Notes: generated by a model from the letters alone, not told the origin. A stretch of 64,000 bases of DNA from Sphingomonas sp. SORGH_AS_0950 (GCF_030818415.1 NZ_JAUTAE010000003.1:62001-126000); one strand, 5' to 3'. Counted from the stretch's first letter, positions 44,981-54,293 are shown. A program made the numbers and translations.

Positions 44981-47900
44981 CCTCCGTCCCTGGCTTCTGG
45001 GATCTGATGGAGCGAGCGGGCTTTACTCGCGGCGGTGGTCCAACCGATGGCATGATCACGTTTAAGCCGCAGCAGCCGCGCGACACAGGTATCGGCCGTT
45101 ACGCATTTCTATTTGACCGCACGCGCTTCCCGCTCGCGATTGAGGGCGTGTTCAAGAGTGGCACGGCGCCCGTACTCATGTTTGTGGACGCCAGCGGGGC
45201 GGGACTAGATGACGAAGCTGCCGTTGACTGCCACAGATTGGCGTGGAACGTCGGTCTGGCGCCCTTACTGTGGGTGAGCCTGCCAGACAGGGTTCTGATC
45301 CTAGACAGCTACCGTCGGCCATCTGGGCGATTGGCCGACGTGCAGCTCGCCGAGTTTTCGCTTGCTCACCGCAGCGGCGTCGAGCAGCTCGTCACTACTT
45401 GCGGGCGGCTGGCTTTTGATACGGGCGCCTTCTGGGCCTCGGACTTCGCGCGACGCATTGACCGCCATCACCGGGTAGACGCCGTGCTGCTCCGCGAACT
45501 TACGGCGGTGGAGCTGACGCTAACACGGGGCGGATTGACCGCGCTCATGGCGCAAAAGTTGATCGGGCGTACGATTTTTTCGCAGTACTTGATTGATCGC
45601 GGCGTGCTCGGCGTTGATCTTCTGCGGCGCCTCTTTGGGTACGAAAGGCTCAGCGACACCCTACGCTCCACTGATACCGCCCCGCGACTCTTTGAGTGGT
45701 TGCGCATGACCTTCAACGGCGATTTATTTCCACCAAACGTTGTCGACGAGCGCTCGCTTATCAAGAGCCAACACCTCGCAACTCTCGCCGACTTCCTTGA
45801 TGGCCATGAGGCCGCGACCGGGCAGATGAGCGCATTTCCGTTCCGTTTCGACTTTATTCCGGTCGAACTAGTTTCTTCAATTTACGAGCAGTTCGCTCAC
45901 ACCGTCGCAGGGACCTCCGCTGCGATGCAAGGTCTGCACTACACCCCGGTTAACCTCGTGGACCTTACACTCGATCAAGTGATGGAGGGCGTCACTGGAC
46001 ATGCAAAAGTGCTCGACCCGGCGTGCGGTTCGGGGGTTTTTCTTGTAGAGGCCATGCGACGCCTAGTCTGGCTGCGCACGCGCAACGAGCCTAACACCCG
46101 CGAACTAGTGCGCGACGTGCTCCGCAACCAAATATTCGGCGTCGACATCAACGCTGGCGCGCTGCAGGTCGCCGCTTTTAGCCTTTACCTGGCCGCTCTA
46201 GAGCTGGATCCTGACCTAGACTCCTGCGATCTCGAGTGGCTCAAGTTCGACCACCTTATCGGCCGCAACCTGCTTCAGACTAGTTTCTTCGATGCCTCGT
46301 TCGATGGTCGGACGTTCGACGTCGTAGTGGGGAACCCTCCTTGGACATATGGAGGGGCCGCCTCAGACGATGGTGCGAAGCCGGGACAGGCCAAGGTCGT
46401 TCAACCCAGGCGATCGCCCGACTGGGCCTTCCTGTGGCAAGCGCGCCGCCATGCGGCGTCAGGCGCCCGCATGGCGCTGCTGATGAAGGCCACACCCTTC
46501 TTTAGTAAGGACCGGCTCGCCGGTGAGGCCCGGCGGCTGCTGTTTTCCACGTTCCGCGATGCCAAGCTGGTCAACTTTTCGCAGATGAGGGGCGAGGGGC
46601 TTTTTCCGTCACTTATCGGGCGGCCTGGGAGCCGGAAGCCCAACGCCGGCCCTGCACTCCTCTTCTGCGGCACGCTGGGCGCGCCCACAGAGGGCGCGGT
46701 ATTGGAGACCGCCAACGTGAGGTGGAACCCGAACTTCCGTCGCAACGGGGTGTTGGACTTATCAAGCGACGATTTTCACAATTCGCCGCTTCCAGCTGTC
46801 GTTGGAGACCCGGTGCTACTTAAAGCTGCCGTGTTCGGCAATGCGCGCGAGTACCAAGTTGTTGAGACAATCCAAGGCTCGCCCGCCCTAACCCGGTTGG
46901 GAGCATGGTGCCACACCAACGGCCTGCGGATGGAGCAGGGCTTACAAGTCGGCGGAGGTAGCAAAGGCAACACTGCAAGCCTCACAGGCCTCCCTTTCCT
47001 TGATCCAGCTGGTTACCGCCCGTTGAGGATCAACACGCGCCGATTGCCCCGCTTTAAACTGGAACACGCGCACCGCCCGCGAGAGCGTGCAGCTTACTGC
47101 GCACCGCTGGTCCTATGCCCCGAAGCAGGCTTCGCAGGCGCCCTGCAGCGCGGCCGCTACTCCGCTGCGGTTGTGTCCGAAGACACCATCTTCACCGACT
47201 CCTTTGTTGGAATCTCATTCGCGGGTCATGACCCGCAGCTCGCCGACGCGCTATCGATCGTGCTGAACTCGCGGACGGTTGCGTTCTTGCTGACCATGGG
47301 CGGATCGAACACCGGCCTGAAGCAACCCAAGATCGAGAAAATTGATCTGGAGATGCTGGCATTTCCAGATCTCTCCATTCTCTCGCCGCGCGAACGGAAC
47401 AGACTGAGCCGGCTGCACCAAGCGCTCGGCGAGCGTTCGGCAACCGCTGCGTTGGACATGGCCGACGAGATTGTCATGGAGTTATACAATCTGGACGGGC
47501 ATGATCGTCCAATTGTTCAAGACGCACTTGCGCGAACTCGGCCAATCCTGCTGGACTCTCGTGAGGAGCGCCAGAAGGAGGTCGACAAAATCACGCCTAG
47601 GCTGCTGCACGACTACGGTTGCGAAGTCGCGCACTGGCTAGACACCGTTCTCAGGATCGCGAGTTCTGCGCGAGCGGTGGCGACACGGGCCGTCCGAGTC
47701 TCTGCGGATATGGTCGCACTCAAGTTTGAAGTGCAGGAAGGACCGCCACGACCAACGGAGGGGCTGAGTATTCAAGATCCCGATCTTTTTGAGATCGGAA
47801 TTTTTTCCGACGAGATGGAAAGGCTACCGAGATTTCGAACCGGGCGTAGTGTCCGTGTCTACGCGGGTACTGCGGTCTATGTAGTGAAGCCTGACGAGCG

Positions 47901-48039
47901 CCGGAATTGGACGAGTTCAACTGCCCAGGTAGACTTTCTCTGCATACTCGACGACATCCGGTCGAATCGTGTGCGCATTCCAGGCATATCTGGTGCGCCA
48001 CCTTCGCGAACCCATAAAGACGCCCTGGTTCTCAATTGA
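44977..48039 (+). CDS. Large Eco57I-like N6-adenine methylase
   Basis: A 1020-residue protein. ATG 44977 overlaps the preceding stop (ATGA) and follows GGGGAGG. N-terminal residues 1-130 form a domain common in type IIG and PglX-like enzymes (LPLLWVSLP-like LAPLLWVSLPDRVLILDSY). The methylase core has motif I (LDPACGSGVFLVEAMRRLVW, about residue 347) and the catalytic VVGNPPWTYGG at about 451-458. A target-recognition-like region occupies about 640-850 and a helical end follows. It resembles Eco57I-type enzymes with N6-adenine activity. A nuclease domain is not obvious, so it may be a pure modification subunit or, via the N-terminal domain, a restriction enzyme. Confidence 0.78.
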   Translation: MTSVPGFWDLMERAGFTRGGGPTDGMITFKPQQPRDTGIGRYAFLFDRTRFPLAIEGVFKSGTAPVLMFVDASGAGLDDEAAVDCHRLAWNVGLAPLLWVSLPDRVLILDSYRRPSGRLADVQLAEFSLAHRSGVEQLVTTCGRLAFDTGAFWASDFARRIDRHHRVDAVLLRELTAVELTLTRGGLTALMAQKLIGRTIFSQYLIDRGVLGVDLLRRLFGYERLSDTLRSTDTAPRLFEWLRMTFNGDLFPPNVVDERSLIKSQHLATLADFLDGHEAATGQMSAFPFRFDFIPVELVSSIYEQFAHTVAGTSAAMQGLHYTPVNLVDLTLDQVMEGVTGHAKVLDPACGSGVFLVEAMRRLVWLRTRNEPNTRELVRDVLRNQIFGVDINAGALQVAAFSLYLAALELDPDLDSCDLEWLKFDHLIGRNLLQTSFFDASFDGRTFDVVVGNPPWTYGGAASDDGAKPGQAKVVQPRRSPDWAFLWQARRHAASGARMALLMKATPFFSKDRLAGEARRLLFSTFRDAKLVNFSQMRGEGLFPSLIGRPGSRKPNAGPALLFCGTLGAPTEGAVLETANVRWNPNFRRNGVLDLSSDDFHNSPLPAVVGDPVLLKAAVFGNAREYQVVETIQGSPALTRLGAWCHTNGLRMEQGLQVGGGSKGNTASLTGLPFLDPAGYRPLRINTRRLPRFKLEHAHRPRERAAYCAPLVLCPEAGFAGALQRGRYSAAVVSEDTIFTDSFVGISFAGHDPQLADALSIVLNSRTVAFLLTMGGSNTGLKQPKIEKIDLEMLAFPDLSILSPRERNRLSRLHQALGERSATAALDMADEIVMELYNLDGHDRPIVQDALARTRPILLDSREERQKEVDKITPRLLHDYGCEVAHWLDTVLRIASSARAVATRAVRVSADMVALKFEVQEGPPRPTEGLSIQDPDLFEIGIFSDEMERLPRFRTGRSVRVYAGTAVYVVKPDERRNWTSSTAQVDFLCILDDIRSNRVRIPGISGAPPSRTHKDALVLN

Positions 48040-48431
48040 GCAGATCGACTTAATAAGTGGAGAAATTTCTAATTTTGGACAAGATTATTTTTAGAAATTG
48101 TTCAAAGACTTGCGTACACCATAGTGGCACCGAGCGATTGTTATGTAACGATTCTTGTGAGCAAGCTGAACCAAGGCTCACTTGCACGCTTAAATTTGCG
48201 GAGGGGCGATCTGCCGCTTTCTAATAGGAGGTGGCTCCCTGGCCCCAACCCTAGTTGAACGGATGGCGGCTTACTGAAACGGCTGTCCGAAAGCGGACTA
48301 CCTGCTTCCTACCATCGGTGGGCGTCCAAGCCCCTGACGTGCCGTCTGTACGAGCGTCCGCTTTGTCGCGATCGGCGCCGGAAAGCGGACAGGCCGGTTA
48401 CCACCAGGAATGCCGGAGGGCGGGAGGCACG
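48040..48431. other. Intergenic end of the five-gene operon
   Basis: No gene. An AT-rich stretch contains an inverted repeat AATTTCTAA (48064-48072) with TTAGAAATT (48091-48099), possibly a transcription end or protein-binding site. The rest shows no recognisable feature. Confidence 0.45.
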
Positions 48432-49007
48432 CTACGAAGTGACCGTGTCGGACCGTTTGGGCATGTACTTGTAAACGGTGCCCCGCGAGATGCCGAGTTG
48501 CCGTGCGATGTGTGCCGGTTTCATGCCATCCGTTATGAGACTTCGCACGGCATCTGGATCGATCCTCGCCTTGCCGCCCTTATAGACGCCCCTCGCCTTC
48601 GCCGCTTCGATTCCTTCTGCCTGCCGCTCTCGTCGAAGGTTCGTCTCAAATTCGGCAAACACGCCTAGCATATCGAGAAAGGCTTTGCCTGCCGCCGTGG
48701 TGGTATCTATCGGTTGCTCGGTCGCCTTGATCTCGACCCCCCTCCCCTTCAGCTCATGCACTATATCCTGAAGGTCTTTCATCGACCGGGCCAACCGATC
48801 GATGCGAGTGACGACCAATGTGTCGCCCTCGCGTAAAAAATCGAGCAAGATCTGTAGCTCGGGCCGGGCGCCTCGCTCGGTGCCCGACTTTTTCTCGTAC
48901 CGGATCGTTTGGCAGCCGGCGGCCTTCAGGGCAGCAATCTGGATGGCGAGATTCTGACCGACGGTTGATACGCGGGCATAGCCAAAAAGCGACACTGAGA
49001 TCTCCAC
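48432..49007 (-). CDS. Serine recombinase (resolvase/invertase family)
   Basis: A 191-residue small serine recombinase. SLFGYARVSTVGQNLAIQIA holds the catalytic Ser (residue 14), followed by LREGDTLVVTRIDRLARSMK with the conserved arginines, AGKAFLDMLGVFAEFETNLR, and a C-terminal helix-turn-helix (KPAHIARQLGISRGTVYKYM). It is of the Tn3 TnpR/plasmid ParA-resolvase size, so multimer resolution or transposon cointegrate resolution is likely. The region upstream (49008-49226) would be expected to hold its res site; an inverted GTTCAAT/ATTGAAC pair lies about 49041-49075. No transposase is next to it. Confidence 0.9.
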   Translation of the reverse strand: MEISVSLFGYARVSTVGQNLAIQIAALKAAGCQTIRYEKKSGTERGARPELQILLDFLREGDTLVVTRIDRLARSMKDLQDIVHELKGRGVEIKATEQPIDTTTAAGKAFLDMLGVFAEFETNLRRERQAEGIEAAKARGVYKGGKARIDPDAVRSLITDGMKPAHIARQLGISRGTVYKYMPKRSDTVTS

Positions 49008-49226
49008 TGTTCAGGCAGGCTCTAGACCGTGGGTGCGGAGTGTTCAATATCTCTGCAAACGGCCCTGATTGAACGCTAGGCCTGTCCAGCGATGTGCGGT
49101 CACACAGGGTATACCTAAAATGACGTGCAAAACAAGTTTGGACCTGCTGTGAGGTGGTACCACTTGTCGCCTCGGGTGTGCACCTGTATGTTCGGCATCA
49201 ATTTGTATAGCTAAGAGGTCAGCGCC

Positions 49227-49475
49227 ATGAATGCCCATAACGGCCGGCTCGTAAGTGGCGGGCGATTACAGCTGCCATCCGACATTCGGCGGGAGCTCGG
49301 CCTGGCTGATGGCGATCAGGTTGTCATGCGTGTAATTGACGGAGAACTGCACGTCCGTCCCCGGCGAGATGTGCTGAAGCGAATTCAGGCGATGCTACGG
49401 CCTTATGCTTCGGCCGACGGCCTTGTCTCCGACGAACTTATTTCTGATCGGCGGGCTGAGTCTGCCCGTGACTGA
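49227..49475 (+). CDS. AbrB/SpoVT-type antitoxin
   Basis: An 82-residue protein starting MNAHNGRLVSGGRLQLPSDI, with RRELGLADGDQVVMRVIDGE, the swapped-hairpin AbrB fold of VapB/MazE antitoxins, and an acidic tail (DELISDRRAESARD) for toxin binding. Its stop overlaps the PIN gene start by eight bases. Intact, unlike the vapBC pair at 4.2-4.8 kb. Confidence 0.85.
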   Translation: MNAHNGRLVSGGRLQLPSDIRRELGLADGDQVVMRVIDGELHVRPRRDVLKRIQAMLRPYASADGLVSDELISDRRAESARD

Positions 49476-49857
49476 CAAGCCAGTCATTCTTGACGCCTCT
49501 GCAATCCTTGCGGCGTTCTTCGATGAGCCTGGCGCAGACAGCATTGCGGAGCAGATGAGTGGCGCCCTGCTGAGTGCCGTTAACTACGCGGAGGTTGTCG
49601 GTAAGCTAGTCGACCGCGGGACACCTCGTGATCAAATCCTGGAAATTATGGCGCAGCTCGACGTCGACGTAATTCCGGTTGATCGCGATCAAGCCACCAT
49701 CGTGGGCTTGCTAAGGTCTGAGACCCGTTCGGCAGGACTATCGCTCGGCGATCGGAGCTGCCTTGCGCTTGCGATAAGCCGTGGGGGCGTTGCGCTCACG
49801 ACGGACCGGGCATGGGCGGCACTGCAATTAGAGGTCGAAGTCAACATAATCCGTTAA
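49468..49857 (+). CDS. PIN-domain toxin (VapC-like)
   Basis: A 129-residue PIN protein from GTG 49468, inside the antitoxin end (a longer start at 49405 is less likely). VILDASAILAAFFDEPGAD carries the first Asp, LLSAVNYAEVVGKLVDRG the Glu, and SLGDRSCLALAISRG then ALTTDRAWAAL the remaining acidic residues. VapC toxins cut tRNA or rRNA. With the AbrB gene it forms a complete toxin-antitoxin module that would stabilise the replicon. Confidence 0.87.
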   Translation: MTDKPVILDASAILAAFFDEPGADSIAEQMSGALLSAVNYAEVVGKLVDRGTPRDQILEIMAQLDVDVIPVDRDQATIVGLLRSETRSAGLSLGDRSCLALAISRGGVALTTDRAWAALQLEVEVNIIR

Positions 49858-50731
49858 ATCATTCGAAGGCACTACGTAGCTGCATCGCTGGTAGTGGCAG
49901 CATGTCTTGCCCCGTTTGGGCGCGCGTTCGGTGCTATCGGTAGCGAGATCGGTAAGATCGACGGTGCCTGAACAGGCTGTTGGGCGCCCTGCCCTAGATG
50001 GTTGCAATACGCAGTTCAGCCTCCAGAAGCGGTAGCGCGCTGAACCTTTCTATTTTCCACGTGAGGACGACTTCGTTTGGCTAAAGGCTATGAATTATTC
50101 GCGGCAATTGGCGTCGGTCGATTTTGAAGGTGGATACCGTTTGCGGAGACACAGCGGCGGTACAGAAGCCAACCGTCTCCGGGCCATCGATATGGCCCCG
50201 TGGCGTCGATAATCCGCGCGCGTCCGTGCTGACTGACCGAGAAGCTCTCAGGGCGGTCGCATGTTTACCCTGTCAACCGCCGATCAGGCCTAGGCTATTA
50301 CGGCCATACCCATAGTAGCCACTCTCGGAACTCCTGGCTACGCTTGATGTCGCCCGAGCCTATGTAGCCTAGCTGAGCGGTCCGACCCTAATGAGCCTAG
50401 ATGGGAAAGATGTCCTGTCTGTCGGTCGGTCCGGAGGGGCGGCGCTCGCACATCGACTGAACGATGTTCTCCCATCCGGTCGCGGGCCTATACCTCGCAG
50501 GGAGGGTGAGCGAGGGAGGCCGTGTTTGCGAAATGGACATGTCAGCAAAGTGAACAAGTGAGCGTGGGCCGGATCGCCCCCTCCCCTAGCGATGCAACGG
50601 CTTCGGCCGGTGTACTACGCCGTCCGATCGATCGACCAGCCAGGCATTCTGTTCGTTCTATCCGAGCTGGGCGAAAGCGACCCGCGTCTGGTGCTCTTGC
50701 CCACGTCACGCGGCGCTTTTGAACGCCCTAG
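49858..50731. other. Gene-free stretch left of IS481
   Basis: About 870 bases without a supported gene. Near 50534-50566 two phased motifs, GGACATG and GTGAACAAG, end 17 bases apart (50541 and 50558), with GTGAGCGTG eight bases later. They match the repeats at 51.9-52.6 kb, so the centromere-like field continues on this side of the IS. Confidence 0.5.
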
Positions 50732-51687
50732 GTGTTCAGTCCCGGCATCTGGTGGATCGGGTTGACGATGAACCGGTCTGGCTCTGACGTCCAGATTTTG
50801 GCGATGTATTCGTAGGGTGTGAGCCCGCTGAGCGTCTTGAGCCGTCGGGCGAAGTTGTAGGCGGCCATGAAGTCGGCGAGGTGCGTCCGGAGCTGGTCGT
50901 GGCTCTCGTAATGGAAGCGTTTGACGGTCGCCTCCTTGATGGTCCGGTTCATCCGCTCGACTTGTCCGTTGGTCCACGGATGGTTCGGTTTGGTGAGCCG
51001 GTGCTCGATATCGTTTGCCTCGCAGATCATGTCGAAGCGCATTTGGCGGGACCAGGCGGTGTTGCGGTTGCGGGGCTGCTCGGCGAACTGGATGCCATTG
51101 TCGGTCAGGATAGTGTGGATGCGGTACGGCACGGCTTTCAGCAGATGTTCGAGGAACTCCCACGCTGTGCGTCTGTCAGCCTTGTCGACCAGTTGAGTGA
51201 CCGCGAACTTGCTGGTGCGGTCTATGCCGACGAACAGGTAGAGCTTGCCTTCGGCAGTCTGCACTTCGGCAATATCGATGTGGAAGAAGCCGATCGGGTA
51301 GCGTTTGAAGCGTTGCCGCTTCGGTTTGTCGCCTTCGATGTCCGGCAGCCGGGAGATCCCGTGCCGCTGGAGGCATCGGTGCAGCGCTGAGCGCGTCAGA
51401 TGCGGGAGTGACGGTTGCAGGGCGTAGAGGCAGTCATCCAGCGGCAGCAGGGTGTGACGTCGAAACGCCACAACCATCGCCTCTTCGGCCTCGGACAAGG
51501 TTGTCGAATGAGGGGCCTTCGGCCCGGTCTTCAGGTCCTCGACGGTCGCCCGCTTACGCCACTTCGCGACCGTCTTTGGGTTGATCCCCAACTCACGGCT
51601 TAGCGTCGCGAGCGAAGCTTGCGATCGCTGTATTGCTGCTCGGACGGCGTGCGTGGTCGTGGCGCACCCATGACGTACCTGTCCCAT
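50728..51687 (-). CDS. IS481-family transposase
   Basis: About 319 residues from ATG 51687, which has GGAAGGA upstream (51702 is an alternative). N-terminal HTHs: SLATLSRELGINPKTVAKWR. DDE core: GFFHIDIAEVQTAEGKLYL, HTILTDNGIQFAEQP and HPWTNGQVERMNRTIKEATV. The stop codon TAG is supplied by the CTAG target duplication beyond the IS end (GLNT, then TAG at 50730-50728). Complete. Confidence 0.93.
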   Translation of the reverse strand: MGQVRHGCATTTHAVRAAIQRSQASLATLSRELGINPKTVAKWRKRATVEDLKTGPKAPHSTTLSEAEEAMVVAFRRHTLLPLDDCLYALQPSLPHLTRSALHRCLQRHGISRLPDIEGDKPKRQRFKRYPIGFFHIDIAEVQTAEGKLYLFVGIDRTSKFAVTQLVDKADRRTAWEFLEHLLKAVPYRIHTILTDNGIQFAEQPRNRNTAWSRQMRFDMICEANDIEHRLTKPNHPWTNGQVERMNRTIKEATVKRFHYESHDQLRTHLADFMAAYNFARRLKTLSGLTPYEYIAKIWTSEPDRFIVNPIHQMPGLNT

Positions 51688-51744
51688 ACGGCATCCTTCC
51701 ATTCCAACGAAAGGATCGCACCATCAAACCGTGGGATCAAACAC
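50732..51744 (-). mobile_element. IS481-family element flanked by CTAG duplication
   Basis: The ends are GTGTTCAGTCCC (50732) and the reverse complement GTGTTTGATCCC (ending 51744). The tetranucleotide CTAG occurs directly outside both ends (50728-50731 and 51745-51748), within CCTAGG, matching the NCTAGN target known for IS481. Size about 1.01 kb, with a single transposase gene. It has inserted between CATG-repeat clusters. Confidence 0.9.
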
Positions 51745-51900
51745 CTAGGCATGGGATCGCGTCGCGAAACGTGAAGTTTGAGGGTATCCCATCCTCCAGC
51801 ATAGGGAGCGGTTCCTGGCGAAAGGGACCCGGCCAATCGAAGCCGTCGATCAAAGTCCGCCAAGTGGGGCTCTGCGCGATGAAACATTTCGGTGGTGAAT

Positions 51901-52570
51901 ATGTTCGCACCGGCGACATGTAGTAAAAGTGGACATGTCTGCGACGTGGACATGTGACAGGAGTGAGCATGTGTTCCTCTCTATGGTTGCGGGGCAGGCC
52001 ACCTATCCGTCGGAACGGATCGATGATTGTCGCGCGGAAGCCCCATGCCTGGGACATGGAGGGACTTGCTCGATAACCATGCTCACATGCTCACATGCTC
52101 ACATTCCCCGTCTGCGCACACCGGTCGCAAGCGAACATGTTCACATGGGCGACCTGCTCACATCGGCTACAGGCGCACATGTCCACTTTGAGGCATGTTC
52201 ACGAAGCTCACGTGTGAACGACATGAGCAGGTGAACATGTGGTAGGTGTTCTTTCTGGGCGCAAGCGAACCTCCATCACTTAGCCTCCGTCATTGCGGTC
52301 GGCGATGGCCGTCCGTGCTGAGGATCGGTTAGGCGCAACCCCGAAACGCGCGGAGGCGGTTCTCGGGCGAAAACCTTCGAAGCCCCGTTCTTGCGGCGTT
52401 GCTACGCCGGGCGGGTAGAGGAACCATATCCTGGATAATCAAACCTTCAACCTGTTGCACATGTGCACAAATGAGCATGTGCCCGAAGCGGACATGAGAA
52501 CATAAAACACTTGTCCTCAACTATGCCTTGTGCCACGAGCGTTACATGGTCGCAGCGTGAGCATGTGAGG
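51901..52570. repeat. Centromere-like field of 17-bp-phased CATG repeats
   Basis: Motifs of the form GTGRRCATG end at 51903, 51920, 51937, 51954 and 51971, exactly 17 bases apart. Further pairs with 17-bp spacing end at 52479/52496 and 52548/52565. In the opposite orientation CATGTTCAC-like units start at 52136, 52153, (52170), 52178 and 52194. A contiguous CATGCTCA run (3.5 copies, 8-bp period) lies at 52078-52105. The field ends just before parA. Known RHH/ParA systems have such arrays as parS and autoregulatory operators; replication iterons are the alternative. Confidence 0.75.
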
Positions 52571-52606
52571 CAGGCTCACGACCGCCGCAGCGCTAGGAGA
52601 TGGCAG

Positions 52607-53287
52607 ATGCCGGTAATCACGATGCTCTCCCCGAAGGGAGGGGTCGGCAAAACGACGACGGCCCTCATATTGGCGACAGAACTCGCCGCTCGTGGGTCGA
52701 CTGTAGTCATGATCGATGCTGATCCGAATTTCCCGCTGACACGGTGGGCGCAGAAAGACGGTCGGCCATCGAACATAGAGGTCATCCCACAGATCGACGA
52801 GGACGAGATTATCGGGACGATCGACGACGCCCGGAAGCAGGCCGACTACGTCATCGTGGACCTGGAAGGGAAGGCGAGCGCCCGGGCGACAAACGCGCTA
52901 ATGATGTCGCATTTGGCGCTTGTTCCAATCCAGGGATCCGAACTCGACGCGGTCGAAGCCGCGCGGGCGTTCAAAGTCGTTCGGAACGCCGGAACGGCGC
53001 GGCAGCGTCCGTTGCCGTTCGCCGCAGTCCTTACCCGGACCCCAGCCTCCGTGCGCCTTTGGCCGCGCGATCTGAAAGCTGTTGTAGCCAATTTGGAGGG
53101 TGCCGGTATCCCTATGATCCCCACGGCGCTTGCCGAACGCGGTGCCTTCAGAGGCCTCTTCAGCATAGGCGGCACCCTGCACGAAATGACTGCGGCCGAC
53201 GTCGGATCACTCGATAGCGCCCGGCAAAACGCGACCGCATTTGCCTACGACGTGCTCAGCATGCTGAAGGAAGGATTGTCGGCATGA
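52607..53287 (+). CDS. parA: ParA-family partition ATPase
   Basis: 226 residues from ATG 52607, which has AGGAG upstream; an in-frame start at 52511 would run through the repeats and is unlikely. The deviant Walker A is LSPKGGVGKTTTALILATEL near the N-terminus, Walker B-like VVMIDADPNFPLTRW and YVIVDLEGKASARA follow. The short N-terminus without an HTH is the small (type Ib-like) ParA form, usually paired with a small RHH centromere-binding protein, as here. It moves plasmid copies on the nucleoid. Its stop overlaps the next start (ATGA). Confidence 0.9.
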   Translation: MPVITMLSPKGGVGKTTTALILATELAARGSTVVMIDADPNFPLTRWAQKDGRPSNIEVIPQIDEDEIIGTIDDARKQADYVIVDLEGKASARATNALMMSHLALVPIQGSELDAVEAARAFKVVRNAGTARQRPLPFAAVLTRTPASVRLWPRDLKAVVANLEGAGIPMIPTALAERGAFRGLFSIGGTLHEMTAADVGSLDSARQNATAFAYDVLSMLKEGLSA

Positions 53288-53625
53288 CCGAGAAACCAAC
53301 CCCCCCATCTCGTCGATCGATCACGAGCTTCGCCGACGAAGACGACATCCCGCTTCCGACCCCAGCGCAGCTTGCTGCGGCGAAGGAGGCAGGGGAGGGG
53401 CTAGGCTTCCGTTCCGAGAAGCCATCGGCGCCGGCTCCGCAAACGCCACAGCGTCGTCCGCGCAAGGCGACCTACACCGACGCTATTCACGTTCGGGCTC
53501 GACCAGAGGACCGCGCGCGCTTCGAGGATTTTGTCTGGCGGAATCGGATCTCGAAGGGGGAGGCGATGACCCGTCTGTTGGACTATGCGGAGGCTGAGGA
53601 ACGACGTCTTTCCAATTCTCAATAG
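53284..53625 (+). CDS. Small RHH protein, probable centromere-binding partner of ParA
   Basis: A 113-residue protein coupled to parA by ATGA. Residues 1-60 are flexible and Pro-rich; the C-terminus reads TDAIHVRARPEDRARFEDFV then RISKGEAMTRLLDYAEAEE, a strand-helix-turn-helix like a ribbon-helix-helix. RHH partners of small ParA proteins (ParG, omega) bind arrays of short repeats and have a flexible N-terminal arm that stimulates the ATPase. The CATG octamer arrays are the likely targets. Family assignment is by fold and position. Confidence 0.7.
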   Translation: MTEKPTPPSRRSITSFADEDDIPLPTPAQLAAAKEAGEGLGFRSEKPSAPAPQTPQRRPRKATYTDAIHVRARPEDRARFEDFVWRNRISKGEAMTRLLDYAEAEERRLSNSQ

Positions 53626-54017
53626 CGCGACAAAGGCGGGCGGGGGAGGGGGCTCTCGACGAGTAAGACCACTCCCGCTCTACCCGGGGCGGGCGGCCGA
53701 CTGGGAGCTGCAATAGGCAGTGGCCGACCGACGGCGTTTTCTCCAAGGGGTTCGCTATCCGAGCGTCGCTTGGTGCCGACCAGTTCCGCCGACCAGAACG
53801 ACTTGCGGTGTCCTTCCCTGGCAGGGTTCGATGCCATGGCGTTCCGCATTGCCCTCGATCGGTCCGGGCGCGTTCGATCTCGTTGGGGGCACCTCCGCAC
53901 TCGAGCGAAACGCGGCGCCAGCATTCCGTGGCGGCCGGTCGACGCGTCACGTCGCGCACACACCCCGAATGCCGCGAGCGAGAGCGGTGAAGTCGAACCA
54001 GACGACATAGCCGGCGC
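53626..54017. other. Gene-free stretch after par operon
   Basis: About 390 bases with frames on both strands but none with a ribosome site, protein-like composition or known motif. Confidence 0.4.
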
Positions 54018-54293
54018 CTAAGTCTGAGCCTCGGCCATCGATGACAGATGTCTGGCTACAGCCTTCCCCCCGTGAGTTGCCAGAGCGGCCGCAATAGCGC
54101 GGGCGTCGGCGCGGTTGATCTCGGCGATCTTTATGCGATCGAGGGCAGCCAGCAAGACAGGCCGCCCAGCGTCGCGCGCCGCTTCCTCCGCAGCTTTCGC
54201 CTGCTCCTCGACGAGAGCGAGCTGCGCGAGTAGGGCTTCCCGCCGGGCGGTTATCGCGGCGAGGCTCGCCGGTTTCGCTTGAGTTCGTGGCAT
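54018..54293 (-). CDS. Hypothetical coiled-coil protein near mob genes
   Basis: 91 residues from ATG 54293 with AAGGGAG seven bases upstream. MPRTQAKPASLAAITARREA then LLAQLALVEEQAKAAEEAAR is a strong alpha-helical, probably coiled-coil segment, followed by AEINRADARAIAAALATHGG. Small helical proteins like this are often encoded divergently from mobilization genes (TraC/TraD-like accessory proteins). The resemblance is general; function not established. Confidence 0.6.
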   Translation of the reverse strand: MPRTQAKPASLAAITARREALLAQLALVEEQAKAAEEAARDAGRPVLLAALDRIKIAEINRADARAIAAALATHGGKAVARHLSSMAEAQT

